Shown here: in pieces, positions 44,730 through 56,473 of the stretch
Layout of the letters: every line of letters begins with the position of its first letter
How positions within the stretch are numbered: position 1 is the stretch's first letter
From: Monocercomonoides exilis
Lineage: Eukaryota > Preaxostyla > Oxymonadida > Polymastigidae
Assembly (NCBI GenBank): GCA_001643675.2
Contig: LSRY02000031.1
Coordinates: 899,001-963,000, forward strand
Direction: 5' to 3'
Length of the DNA stretch: 64,000 nt
Translations under genes and position numbers: made by a program
The notes under the pieces: model-generated
The model's database searches: none
Seen by the model: the letters and a program-made list of their open reading frames with translations, nothing else
Told to the model about the DNA's origin: nothing

Positions 44730-45529
44730 TTTCACAAAGCACGTGATAATTGTGCCGATTGGTTAATTAATTTCACAATGACAACAAATTTTGAGAATTG
44801 TTCGATTGAATCTTACTTCAAAAGGGAATCGAAGAATGGGAAAGAGAGTCATCTCTCTTTTCATGTATTTTGATCAATGTTCTTTTTTATTCTGTTGAGC
44901 ATTTTGCTATTAGAAAAAAAACCAACTTGTTATTTTCACCTTTGAATTTTGAATTTTTTTCACATATACTGTTGAAATCAAAACGAACTTCAAATATTTT
45001 GAATATCAGATAAATTGTGAACAAATATGTTTTTCATAAATTGAAATCACAAAAAAAAGTTTCTTCAAAATCAGTGAATTTGAATCATTGTTATTCCAAA
45101 AAGAAGAAGGATCATTTTCATCATTTTCAACAGAAAATGGGAAAATATTTTTTGCTTTATAAATTTTGTTCCATTCTGCACATAAAATTGTATTCCTCAA
45201 TTTAAAAATTTTTCTTTTGTTTTTTTTAATATGAAAATGAAAAATCTATCATGAAAAGGTCGTGGAAAAAGTTTGGAACAAATTGTTGTTTTTTTCAAAA
45301 ATGCAAAAATTTTACACCATTTTGTTTCTGTTTTTTAACTATTTTTATTATTTTGAAAGGCTTCGAAAATATTTGAAATTCTAAATTTCTTCGATTCAAT
45401 ACATTATAACTCATCTTAATTTTCGGTAATAATAAATGAAATTCCATTTACAGAGAAATTTTCAAAAAAATATTTTGAATCAGTAATTATTCTTCAGATC
45501 AGTTTTGTAATTGTTTGTTTTTGGTTCAA
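43781..45529. other. 3' flank of surface gene and intergenic stretch
   Basis: Up to about 44729 it repeats the flank at 4097-5040. Beyond that it is AT-rich and unique. A block near 45265-45310 (GGAAAAAGTTTGGAACAAAT) recurs near 49331-49380. No gene was found. Confidence 0.5.
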
Positions 45530-47329
45530 ATGCAGAAAAAGGAGAAAAAGCCGCGCTCTCAACAAAAGGATTGGATTATACCTGAAGAAGCAGATAGCGC
45601 ACCAATTTGGAAAGAAGTTGCTTTGGTTGGGACGGAATTAGATCAGATTCCTGAAATTCATTCACAACCATGGTTTTTCCCTCATCTTGAGACAGAACTC
45701 AATGAAGGAATTTTATCACAAGGCAAAGATGTTTATCTTTTTGGATCTTCAGAGCGTATGCGAAAATTTCCAACACAGTACACAAGAAAGCAATTTAATT
45801 GATAATTTTTTTTTGTTTTTGTTAGCTTTGACTTATCCATTTGCATCAACGAATGTATATATGGTTCCAGTGATATATGCTATTTCTTGTAATCTTCCAC
45901 CATTTAATTCCATTGCGATTACATCCGTACAAATGCAAAATGAACGAATTGTATCTTTCAAAGATCTTAAACTTGACTGGGTGCCATTTTCGCTTCCAGA
46001 TGCTGACCCTTCTGATGCTGTTACGCGCGTTCATGTATTGAAAAGCATTCAACGAAAAGCTTCTGCTAAATCGCTTTCAACAGATCAAATTAAAAGTTTC
46101 ACATATGCAATACCATATGTGTACAATCCTTTTAGAGGACCTCCAGAGGAATATGATACTACATGTTCAGTTCCTGTTATGGTTGACGGGCAGTTGAAAC
46201 CTTATGAAATTGATTTTCAATATGGAGATCTTCGGGTTTGAGAAGAATGTTGTTCAAATAGTTTAATTTGTTTATGAATGAAATATTGATAAATAATTTT
46301 GTGTACCTTTTTTTCCTCTAGTTTGCAATTGATGATATCATTGAGCAAAATTCTCTTCCGGAAGCATCGAAAGAGGAGATCAAGGAACTTGTCAAAAAGA
46401 CCGTTATCGAAGCTCGAGAAAAGCTGAAAGCACAAAAAGAGAAAGATGAACAAAGAAAAGCCGCAATTTCACCTGAAGAGCGCGAGTCGCTGGAGACGAT
46501 GAAAATATACAAGTTCTACCCGTCCAACTGGCAAGGAGAAAAAGCAGCGACAGTCAACAGGTATTTTGGCAAGGCCGACCAAGTGATGGAGCCGAAAGAC
46601 ATTCAGCACAAGACCTTCCCGACTCCTGTGCCCACATCGCTGATTTCTTCGTCAAGCGGGATGGGCTCATCTCCATCTGATGGCGCTGCTTCTTCTTCTT
46701 CTTCTGCTGCTGCTGCTTCCTCATCATCAGCATCCTCATCATCGTCTACTTCTTCTGGTGGATCGTCTTCTGCCTCGTCTATTCTTCAGATTCCGCGCCC
46801 TGCTGCATCTGGAAGAGGGCGTCCTTTGAAGCCATCTTCTCTGCTTGTCGAAGCTGAAGTGGCAGTTTCGCGGAGGCGAAAATCGAGCGGCAGGCGCAGC
46901 ACAGCAGGGAAGAAGGAGAAAAAGAGCTCGAAAAGGAAAAGTGCAAAGAATGCGGCTGGGTCAAAGGCAAAAGCAAGTTCGAAGAAAGCAACAGGCGGAA
47001 GAAAGCGGAAGGCCGGGAGCAAAGACGGGAAAAAGGAGGAAGCCGACTCGGAGAATGAAGAAGGAGAAGGAGAAGGAGAAGGAGAAGAGGAAGGATCAGA
47101 TCTTCTTTCATCGTCAGAGGACGAGCTCAGCTTTAGCTCTGATTCAAAAGAAGTGAATGAAAAGAAAGAATTTGACGAATCCGACTTTTCACCTTCCAAG
47201 CGGACGCATGAAGATATTGAAAAGGAAGACGAAGAATTGAAAAAGGGAGAGAAAGCGGAAAGCAAAGAAGCGAATGAGGAAAAGCCCGAGAATAATTCCT
47301 CATCGAATAAGAAAGTGAAGGTTGAGTAA
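45530..47329 (+). CDS. Conserved protein of unknown function with basic/acidic low-complexity tail
   Basis: Three exons join in phase: 45530-45755, 45826-46235 and 46322-47329. Introns are 45756-45825 (GTATGC..TAG) and 46236-46321 (GTTTGA..TAG). The product has 547 aa. The N-terminal ~260 residues look like a folded domain: IHSQPWFFPHLETELNEG, DVYLFGSSE joined to PLTYPFASTNVYMVPVIYAI, and PYEIDFQYGDLR. A coiled coil (IKELVKKTVIEAREKLKAQK) and the motif MKIYKFYPSNW...VNRYFGKADQVM follow. The last ~200 residues are a Ser-rich stretch, a Lys/Arg-rich stretch resembling a nuclear localisation region, and an acidic stretch. I do not recognise the family. The low-complexity tail suggests a nuclear or nucleic-acid-associated protein, but that is only inference. 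Confidence 0.75.
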
Positions 47330-47340
47330 AAGAAATATGA

Positions 47341-47595
47341 TTATAACTTATATTTATTTTTGTTTGTTTTAAATATGCTTGGATTGCTTTTTCTAAAAGA
47401 GAAAATCTGTGGAATGTTAACAACTTTATTTATTAAGAAAAGCTTAATAATCTTTTTTGAATCTGCTTTTTCTTGTTCTTTTGTGATTTCTTCTTTGATT
47501 TTTCTGCTTTTCTGTTTTGCCTGAATTTTTGAATAAAAAGATATTTTTATTGTTCCTTCTTTTATCTTTTCAATCTTGGCTTCCGTCATGTGCAT
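47341..47595 (-). CDS. Possible small basic protein
   Basis: An 84-codon minus-strand frame starts with ATG (MHMTEAKIEKIKEGTIKISF) and is rich in Lys, Ile and Glu. It lies tail-to-tail with the preceding gene, whose stop is 12 bp away. The composition is what AT-rich DNA yields by chance, and no family is recognised, so it is listed only as a possibility. Confidence 0.2.
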   Translation of the reverse strand: MHMTEAKIEKIKEGTIKISFYSKIQAKQKSRKIKEEITKEQEKADSKKIIKLFLINKVVNIPQIFSFRKSNPSIFKTNKNKYKL

Positions 47596-48237
47596 TTATT
47601 CTTTTTATCGATCTCTTATTTAAGTTTCTATGAAGGCGCATTTTCATGACCTTTATTTCTTAATTCCATTTTTCGTGCAAGTCCCACTACTTTTCTTATG
47701 CAATCTCCGCAAAATAAAAATAGAATTTTTCTTTAAAATGAAAATATTTAATACATTTTTTATAATTTATTGGAGCCCTGATACTGAAATTTTGTTATCA
47801 GCTCGTTTTATTCATTGTCAACCTTACAGGCCAGAATATTAAATAAATTTTTCTTCAAATCAGGATTGAATTTTCAGATTTGAAGTTGTGGAATAACTGC
47901 AAAAATATGATGAAATCTTCTTTTCTTTTTATTATTATTATTACTATTACTATTATTAAAATGTTGAATACAAATCTCTTTCTCACATTTAATCAAGTGA
48001 GCTGAAAAAACCACAATTCAAAATCTACAAAAGTTTCAAATAATTTTATTTTGTTGCGGTGGAAATTATCCATTATCCAAAATATCGAGGGAAGCAGAGC
48101 TATGATGGTTTTGAATTCAATTCTTTAAAGGATATTGTTTCGTACTCTTTCATTCAAAAAATATGACAGTTTTGAAAGAAAATTTTTTGACTGCAGAATT
48201 GTTTTCTTTGTTTATTTGCTTTTATATCAAAAAAAAA

Positions 48238-48239
<2 letters not shown>

Positions 48240-48286
<47 letters not shown>
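48240..48286. repeat. Poly(A) run of 47
   Basis: An uninterrupted homopolymer, preceded by a shorter A run and followed by ATCATTTTTTTTT. No retrocopied gene is recognisable upstream. Confidence 0.95.
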
Positions 48287-48290
<4 letters not shown>

Positions 48291-49554
48291 TTTTTTTTTG
48301 TTTTTCTAATTTTCCTTTGAAAAAAACATTCTTTAATAAAAGCATAACTTTGGTTCATTTCAGATTGTGTTTCAAAAAAACGGATAAAATCGATTTCTTA
48401 ATGACTTCAAAAAAAAAAAAAAAAAACAATAATAATAATAAAAAATTAATTCTGACAATTTTTCTAAGAACATATGGGGGAAAATACGATCTTTCTTGCT
48501 TTTTTTGCACATCACATTTAAAAATTGCTTCACTCATAACTTTGTTACGCTTTCTCAGATTTAAAAATAAATTTGATATCCATCTCATTCAACAGGCATC
48601 ATTGAAATCAAAACATTAAGTATTGTTGCATTTCACGAATGTCAAAAAATTAACTCATTTTGTTGATTATTTCTGTTCACGAAATGTCAAGAAAAGGTGC
48701 AATGTTTTTCAATGAAAAATCATATTGTTTCATATTTTCCCCCATATCTCATCATTTCAAACTCATTTGTTAAACGAGACTTTCAATTTTTTTTTGATTA
48801 AATATTGTTAAAAAATAATAATAAAATTATATGGAAACTCTTTGAATTGTTTCTCCCAGATTTCAATAAATATTATTAACAAAATTCATTCGAAGCGAAA
48901 ATAAAACTCTCAAACACAAAATGAGTAAGTTTTGATAAAGTCAATTCAGATGAAAATTTTCAGAATAATTTATTATGTAGTTAGTGAGATTACGATCATG
49001 TCCAATATTTTGTGCGATGAACTGTATTTTTAGCACAATCTGCATTGAAAAAATCCAATTATTTATGTGAATGATGATAATTGAAAAAAGCTCAATAACT
49101 ATCACATTTCAAAAATAAACATTATTTCGAAATTATTAATTTTGATCTTTAGTATCTCATCACAACAATGAATAATGAAATTATCAATTTCAAACTCACA
49201 ATATGGAACGAAATTTTTTGATTTTTGAATTTTGATCCACGCAAAATTTTCTTTTAATTTTCTTATTTTTTTTTTCTTTAATTCTATTTTTCTAGCATGA
49301 GAATGAAAGATAAACAATGATAAGATGGCAGGAAAAAGTTTGGAACAAATCTCAGTTTTTTTCATAAATGCAAAAATAATACCCCATATATTAGAAATGA
49401 AATGACATTCGAATCATTTCAAGAGAAAGAAATAAAACTTTTTTTCACTTTAACCTATGTATGGATTTTATTATTTAATCCATCAGTGATCAACTTTCAG
49501 TATGAATAAGCGATTTTCATTAAAATTGTTTCTTTTCCAGTCATATTTTTAAAA

Positions 49555-50425
49555 TCTTTGAATACACCAAAAAGTATTCAAGATTGAAAAACTTTAATTC
49601 GAAATCGAAAATATTTAATTCAACATCGAAAATGTTTAATTCAAAATCGAAAAAGAAGATTATTTGTTCAGAATTTCAATTCAAGTCAAAACCTAAATAT
49701 TTTCGTTAACACAAATGTTGATAATTACAAATATTTATTTATTGAAAATGTTTTTCTTTCGTTTTTGACCACTGTTTTCTATGATAATAACTGATATCAA
49801 TCGATTCTTTTCTCATTTTGAAGATTGAAATGATATTTTTTATCAGTTTCCAATGCAATAAATGAAATTTAAAACATTTTATTTTCGGTAAATGAAATGA
49901 ATTTTTGTTTTTTTGTGCACAAAACAAGATCATGAACTATCCATTCACTTTTTTTTTTGCTCAAATTCCTTATAATCACCTGAACACATGTGAAGAGTTT
50001 AATAATAATTCAGTTTTATCCTCTTTCCACCATTTCACTCAATTAAACACCAAAAAAACATCAGAAAATATATTTCTAATTGAAATTGACAAATTTCTGA
50101 GATCAATAACTGAAGGAATAGAAACTGACATGAGCATGAATTTTTTAAAAATATTTCAAATTTTTTGTTGATGAAGAATTTTCGATGTTGAATTAAATAT
50201 TTTCGATTTCGAATTAAACTTTTTCGATTTTGAATTAAAGTTTTCCGATTTCGAATGATATATTTCGATCTTGTATTAAATTTTTTCGATTTTGAATAAT
50301 AATTTTCGATGTTGAATTAAAGTTTTTCGATGTTGTTTTAAACTTTTTCGATTTTGAATTAAAGTTTTTCGATCTTGAATTAAACTTTTTCGATGTTGAA
50401 TTATTTTTGGTGTATTTTTCCGGAA
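49555..50425. repeat. Element with ~20 bp tandem units in inverted flanks
   Basis: The right flank (about 50175-50405) is a degenerate tandem array of units like TTTTCGATTTTGAATTAAAC. The left flank (about 49585-49650) carries the reverse complement of the same unit (AATTCAAAATCGAAAA). Both outer edges contain a matching inverted word, AATACACCAAAAA at about 49560 and TTTTTGGTGTATT at about 50405. The middle ~500 bp is unrelated AT-rich sequence. It could be a small non-autonomous element or a satellite with an internal inversion. Confidence 0.65.
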
Positions 50426-50640
50426 TAAAATTCATGAAATTATTTATTTGATCGTGATTTTTCTCATTTAGAATTATTCTTATTGCAAGTTTCATTTTGT
50501 TGATCCCCAACTGTTCTTTTTTCAAAGAAAAATTAGATCGCTATTTGAAAAAAAAGTATATTTCTCAATGCATCTTAAATAAATGAAATTAAAAAATAAA
50601 ATATTTTTATTTGATAAAACAAAAATGACAGAATTAAATA

Positions 50641-52575
50641 TCACAGCCATAAAACGCCACCATCTCGAATTATGAAATAAGCAATTGGCAAAGATAAAGG
50701 TCTTCTGTTTAAAATAGGAAGAGATGAAGTGTTGGTTGAGGAAAGTGTTTGAGTCTGGGTCTGACTCTGCAGTGGACTCTGCATCTGTGCAGACACCTGT
50801 GAAAGGACAGAAGTCGAATAAGTCGATTTTATTCTTTGGGGAGACAAGACAGTGCAACCAGAAGAAGAAGAAGAAGAAGACGACGATGAAACCAAACTCA
50901 AATCAGGTGATTGTCCTAATTGCATTCCTTGCCCTTGCTGCCCGTTTCCTCCATCTTGTGAGAAAGCTCCAAAAGATGATTGATATTGTTGTTGTTGTTG
51001 CTTCAGCTGCTGTTGAGAAGAGAAGAGAACCTGCTGAGTTGGCTGTGTAGCTGCGTATGGCAAAGATGAAGATGATGACGATGATGATAACAACTGCGAT
51101 GGAGATGAAGAAAATGATGAAGAAGAGGCTGGATGCAGCTGATGATGCGCTGATGTCACAGCAATTGAAGCAGCCCCTCCGCTGAGAAGGAAGCTGCTAC
51201 GACCAGCCGAAAGAACAAGAAGCTCAGCAGAGAAAACTAAATCCGAAGAAATTGAATGAGAAGAAGGCAAAATGGAAGAAGAAGAAGAAGAAGAAGAGGA
51301 ATATGCTGAACACGAAGAACTTTGAGGCGAACGAGAAGATGGCTGGCTGAGATTAGATTCAGTTGAAAAAAGAGACGAGCGAAGAAAATTTGATTGTGAT
51401 ATGACATTACATTGTGCATAAGCAGATGTTAATGAACTAGAGCAATTAAGTTGATGCTTCTTCCATTCAGGTTCTGTTAATGTGATCCGAAATGAAACAT
51501 TCTTTTCCCAGGACTCGTGTGCTACAACAAAGAAATAAGCATCCACAGAAATCAAAAATAATTTAAAAATATAATAAAATATTATTTTCAGAATAGAAAA
51601 AAAAAGAATTCAAAAAAATTCGTATTTCAAAACATATATAAAACACAAGGAAATAAAACTTTGCACAAGTCATCAAAATTTGCAAACCCTTTGTTGGACC
51701 TTTAAATTTTAATCTTGTTCCAAAACAAACTACATTGCTTCCTTTGATTAGTTCAATCAAACACTCCATCGATAAGATTCCACATCTGCAACAATAAAAT
51801 TGTAAAAAAAAAATGAAAATTAAATAATTTGTAACAAATAACGTTCAAAAAATAAATAAATAAAATAACGTCAAAACTGCAACGAGACGGAGGACAAAGG
51901 ATCAATCCAAAGGGTGGAGGATATACTATCAATAAATAGTGCCCTGGCAGCAAACTCTCCGTCTTTTTCAAGAAGCTTCGGTAAAACAATACGTATTGTT
52001 GCTAAAAGCGAAAGTGCGCTGTTTGGTTGAATCAAAATTAACTTTTTAATTGCAGAATCCAACAATATCTGTTGTTCCTCTGATAATTGATCTCCAAAGT
52101 TGCATTGAGGAAATAACCTAATCTTCAGGAGCAATGAAAACCGTGACATTGAGAATTTCCCATCACAATCGAGAAATATAACTGCAGAATCACATCCCCC
52201 AAGAGTTTTTGGAACAATTATATTCATTGCGATACTCATAAGAATTTCACTCTAAAGACGAAAAATAATTAAAATTGCAAAAGAAAAATGCCAAACCTTT
52301 CCACTACCTTCCCCTCCTCTTATTTCTATTATTTGACCATTGTCAAGTCCATGAGGTAATTCATCATCAATAATCTTTGCTCCTGTTATTAAAGGTTTTT
52401 GTTGCTGAATTTGTTCGAAAATTTCTATTCCCGTTTCATGAGGAATGAGTCTTGGAAAGTTAGAATCAAATTTTTTCTTAATTTCATCTGTTAAAGAAGA
52501 TAAATTCTTATCCCAAAATGTCATTATTTTAGTATGGGAAAATGGTTCAGATAGAAATTTTTCCTTCAATTTCAT
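50641..52575 (-). CDS. XRCC2: XRCC2-like RAD51 paralogue
   Basis: Four exons join in phase: 52575-52297, 52251-51878, 51785-51688 and 51521-50641. Introns start GTTTGG, GTTTTG and GTTTGC. The product has 543 aa. The exon 1/2 join rebuilds the Walker A region EIRGGEGSGKSEILMSIAMN, aligned with [20 protein letters not shown] of XRCC2. Exon 2 continues AVIFLDCDGKFSMSRFSLLL and ALFIDSISSTLWIDP, matching the Walker B region and the XRCC2 YWID motif. Exon 4 begins AHESWEKNVSFRITLTEPEW and, after a ~200-residue Ser/Gln-rich insert, ends AYFIIRDGGVLWL, matching the XRCC2 C-terminus HFFIIGESGVEFC. XRCC2 acts with other RAD51 paralogues in homologous recombination repair. The final Walker A residue is Ser rather than Thr, which is common in P-loops. 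It ends in TGA. Confidence 0.85.
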
Positions 52576-52875
52576 ATGTAAAGAATGTGCTTTTGAACAT
52601 TATAAAGTCAATAAAAGAGGACTACAAAATTTACCAGCCAAGCTCTGTTGTTTTTAATTCAATCTTCATTATAATTTCTTTTGTATTTTTTTCTAAAAAC
52701 GTAAACAACAAAATGATGCAAAAATAAAACACATGGCAATTTTGCAGCGTTGTGTGTTGATTTTTTTTCGAATTATTTTTTAATTTTAACAAATTGGTTG
52801 CAAAGAATGCTTTGACGTGCGAAAAAGAGAAAAATAAGTTATAATATCTTTATTGGTACTTAATGCACTGCGGCT

Positions 52876-53422
52876 TTAGTAGAAGTAACCAAGAATCTTT
52901 CCTCCTGTTCCTCTCTTTCTTGCTTCTTCGTGCGACATGATTCCGTATGAAGTGGTAAGAACAATAAATCCAAATTGACGGGCAGGAAGAAGATTCGTAA
53001 CCCAACGTTCCATTTGATCAAGTCCAACATCAAAACGTGGTGAAATGACACCACATTTGTTCAGGCGACCATTAAGCTCAACAACAACTTTTCCTGCTCT
53101 GTGGTCATCAACAACCTCAAATTCTCCAATATATCCTACAGAAAACGTGATAAACAACAAATAAAAGATAAAGAACAATAAAATGGAAATCGATATATTA
53201 TTATAATAAAATAAAAACACATAAATTTTCAATTATGATGATCAAGAGATTTATTATAAAACAAATATTCTTATGCAAAAATAACAAACCGTGCTTTTGC
53301 ATCACACGAAGGAATTTGAGAACAACTTTGCTGCAAGGACGGATCAAAACTTGACGTTTGCCAGAGCGTTCGGCAACAACAATTGTGTTCAGGCACTCGC
53401 TCAAAACATTCATTCGCACCAT
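52876..53422 (-). CDS. RPS15A: Ribosomal protein uS8 (RPS15A)
   Basis: Two exons, 53422-53290 and 53135-52876, with intron 53289-53136 (GTTTGT..TAG), encode 130 aa, the standard length of eukaryotic uS8. It starts [20 protein letters not shown], crosses the intron at [20 protein letters not shown], and ends [14 protein letters not shown], all characteristic of cytosolic uS8 of the small subunit. An AATAAA lies about 20 bp past the stop on the minus strand (near 52850). The start codon is 277 bp from the divergent PSMG2 start, so the two probably share a promoter region. Confidence 0.97.
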
Positions 53423-53699
53423 TTCTAAGATAAAGTTGCTTTCTAAAAGATTAAAATGAAAATTGTTTTATTATTATCATATTTTCGTTCCTAAGAACTT
53501 TAATAGCAAACCTTTTTTGAGTATAAAATCCGATTCTGCCCATAAGAAAATGAAAAATTTAAAAAGGTTGATAATTGATCTTTTTATTTGAGTATGGTAG
53601 ATTTTGTAAATTTGAAGTTGAATTTTTATTTTTTATAAATTGTGATTTGCTATTTATGTTGATCCGCATTAATGGCTCTATTTGAACAGATAATTAAAG
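53423..53699. promoter_or_regulatory. Shared upstream region of divergent uS8 and PSMG2 genes
   Basis: A 277 bp AT-rich spacer lies between two divergent start codons. It must hold both promoters if there are no hidden 5' exons. No specific motif could be assigned. Confidence 0.45.
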
Positions 53700-55069
53700 A
53701 TGGCAACTCTGCAATATTTCGGCGAAATTCCTTCCACTTTAAAGGGGTCAACCTTAATTGTACCATCAATTTCTTGCGGATGGGTGTCTCAAGCAGCTTT
53801 GGATTTGATCATAAATGCTTTTGTTCTGGAGAGAATCGGGCATTTTGTTGATGATGCTGTTCCTCCAGTTGTTTGCGTAAAAGCAGAAACAGGTGAAATT
53901 TGCACTGCACTTGAGCTGTACCACGATCCAAAGGAAGAATTAACAATATTCCAAATTCGTTCAGCGCCTGCTGAAGTTTGCATTTTTGCGATGTTTTTCG
54001 AAGAAAAAATATATTTTTTTTTGAAAATAATTATTTAAAAAATTCATAATTCAGGGTCATTCTATGGCGTTTGCTTCAAGAATTATGGACTGGGCAAGGT
54101 CTCAAGGATTCGCAAAATGCTTTCTTCTCTCTTCCGGGAACATTAATTATCGCACACCCAAACAAATTGAATCATCGGAGCCAAGGTTTGCCTTTTTAAA
54201 TTTTCTTTAATTTTAAGCATGTGCATTTTATTTTTTTTAAAAGAGGAAAACGGTTTATTGCATTGCCTACAGCTCCAGAAGAAGATGTTAAGCGCTTATC
54301 AGACTTGGGATGGAAGCAACTTGAACAATATGAAGAAAAAAAGAAGGTTTAAAAAATTTTGAATGTTGCTTTTACCAAAATAATTTTATTTTCTCCTCTT
54401 TTGTATAACATTATATCATTTTCTAATTATTTGTTGTTTTTTATTTCATTTTTTTAAATATAATAATTGATCTTTCAGCTTCTTGATGGAACGGGGAATT
54501 TGTGGGATCTTTTGCACTCGGCGTCTGGATTCAGCGAAGCTCAGATGATCAGCAAGATGAAAGCGGAGATGCTGAAGGACATGCCAGAGAGGGAAAAGCG
54601 GATGATTGCGAAAGCACAGCGCATCGCAGCAAGAAAGCAGCAAAAGGCTCGTAAAAGTGATGGCGATGACGAAGACATGGGCAAAATGATTGGAATTGGA
54701 GAGGAAGAAGACGAAGAAGACGATGAAGATGAGCTTTTTGGAACACACTTCTTCCCTCCACCAAACTCGGCCTTTATGAGCGAAGTTCAGCAGGCGTCTT
54801 CTTCAACTCAGCCGTCTGCCTCATCATCTTCTCCATTGGCTGCATCTTCTTCTTCCACTTCTGAAGAAATGGCACCTGAAAAGCCTTCGCTTCCCTTGTT
54901 AATCCTTCTTACCTTTGCGAGCGAAACAAACGCTCACACTTTGGAAACAGCGATTTACTTTGCAGACACATTGAAAGATGTGTTTGGATGGGGAAAGGAG
55001 CTGAAATGGGAACATCTCAAGGAATGGGCGCCAACTTCAATGATTTCTTCAGAAAATGAGCTGTACTAA
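53700..55069 (+). CDS. PSMG2: Proteasome assembly chaperone 2 (PSMG2/PAC2-like)
   Basis: Four exons: 53700-53975, 54055-54185, 54244-54346 and 54479-55069. Introns start GTTTGC, GTTTGC and GTTTAA and end CAG, AAG and CAG. The product has 366 aa. The N-terminus STLIVPSISCGWVSQAALDL matches the PAC2 pattern (recent ATP-grasp-like PAC2 fold). LTIFQIRSAPAE joined to GHSMAFASRIMDWARSQGFA and CFLLSSGN corresponds to the QIRSP...LL.W....C..V.VLSSS region. Exon 4 carries an acidic insert (GIGEEEDEEDDEDELFG) and a Ser-rich stretch before the conserved C-terminal part (LLILLTFASETNAHTLETAI and FADTLKDVFGW). With PSMG1 this chaperone assembles the 20S proteasome alpha ring in the cytosol. The partner is not in the window. 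Confidence 0.85.
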
Positions 55070-55216
55070 GCATTCGCATAAAAGAAGAACAGAATTTTAC
55101 ATTGACTTTTTGAGTAAGTTAATTTTGAATTTTATTTTTTTCAATAATCTTCTGATCAAGAATACAAATATATTATTTTTTTATTTAATATTGGTGAAAA
55201 CATATTTTAAATTTTA

Positions 55217-56429
55217 ATGATTACCGGAGCTGTAATAACCACAGCTACTATGCTAGGGGTTCCAGCCGGTGCAAAGCTTGTTTCAAAATTGAGGAGTTTT
55301 TGGGGAAAAAAGAAGGACACCGAAGAGGTTGAAAAAGAATCATCCGAAACAGAAAATCCAACAGACGATGAAATTGAAGAGGGAGACGAAAAAGAACAAC
55401 TCTCAGAACAAGATGAAAATGAAAAATCCTCCGAAGAGGCAGATGATGAGACTTCATCACATGTATCTGAAAAAGACAATAAAAATGACTCCAGCCCTTT
55501 GTCAGCTTCAGAAACAGAAGAAAAAGAAGACATAGACAAAGAAAAAGAAGATGAAATAGATAAAGATTTGGACGATCAACAATCGGAAAAAGAAGAAGTC
55601 CATACCGAGCCAATTGTTGATAGCGAAAATTTTTCTCCGAATTCAAAAGAAGAGCAAAATATGGAAACATCACCAAAAATGAAGACGAGCGATTCACCAA
55701 CTAAAGAAAAAAAAGAGGAAATAAAGGGATTTGTGCTTGACCTTCCGTCGACTGAATTCAGCCAGCCAAAATTCCACAAAAAGTATAAAACTGTTGCAGA
55801 AGCAATGGAAGCAAACCGAACTTTGGGGAAATCGAATTCAAAGAAGAAAAAGAAGAAAGGAGCAGCCAAGAAAGAAATCCAGGAACCAGATGAAAAAGAA
55901 AATTTACCTAATGAATTGAAAAATGAAAATGATAATAAAAAGAAAAAGAAGAAGAAAAAGAAGAAGAAGAATTCAAACAAAACAAGTGAATCTGAAATTC
56001 AGCCAGCGGATGAAAACATTAAGCAAAATTCAAGCGACAACTTCCAATCATCAACAGCGAAACAACTGGAATATCTGGAGCGCCAACGGAGAGAAGAGGA
56101 ATTACTGTTCAATGATCATGTAAAGCCTTCACTTCTCCCAAACAGCAGATCTTTATCTCCCTCTCAATCATATTCACAACCTTCTTTTCCTTCTTCTTCT
56201 TCTTCTTCCTCTTCCTCTTTTTCTTCTTCCTTTTCCTCTTCTTCTCCACCTCACTTGAAGCGTTTTGACTCAAACAGCTCACTTTCTGCTTTGTCTTCTT
56301 CGTCTCCTTCTTTTCTTGTCCCTTCTGCTCCAAACACGCCGCCACAGAATTTGAATGGAATGCTCTCTGAATCAGCGTCTGTTCACTCAAACAGACTCAG
56401 CTATGGACAGATGCAATGTATGTGCTGGA

Positions 56430-56473
<44 letters not shown>

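Larger units (their letters stand above)
47600..50640. other. Gene-poor AT-rich region with repeats
   Basis: About 3 kb without a supportable gene. It contains a poly(A) run (48240-48286), a 20-bp-unit repeat element with inverted ends (49555-50425) and short repeats shared with 45265-45310. Confidence 0.5.

Noticed and set aside
49555-50425. CRISPR-like array
   Set aside because: The units are contiguous and degenerate, with no unique spacers between identical repeats, and the genome is eukaryotic.
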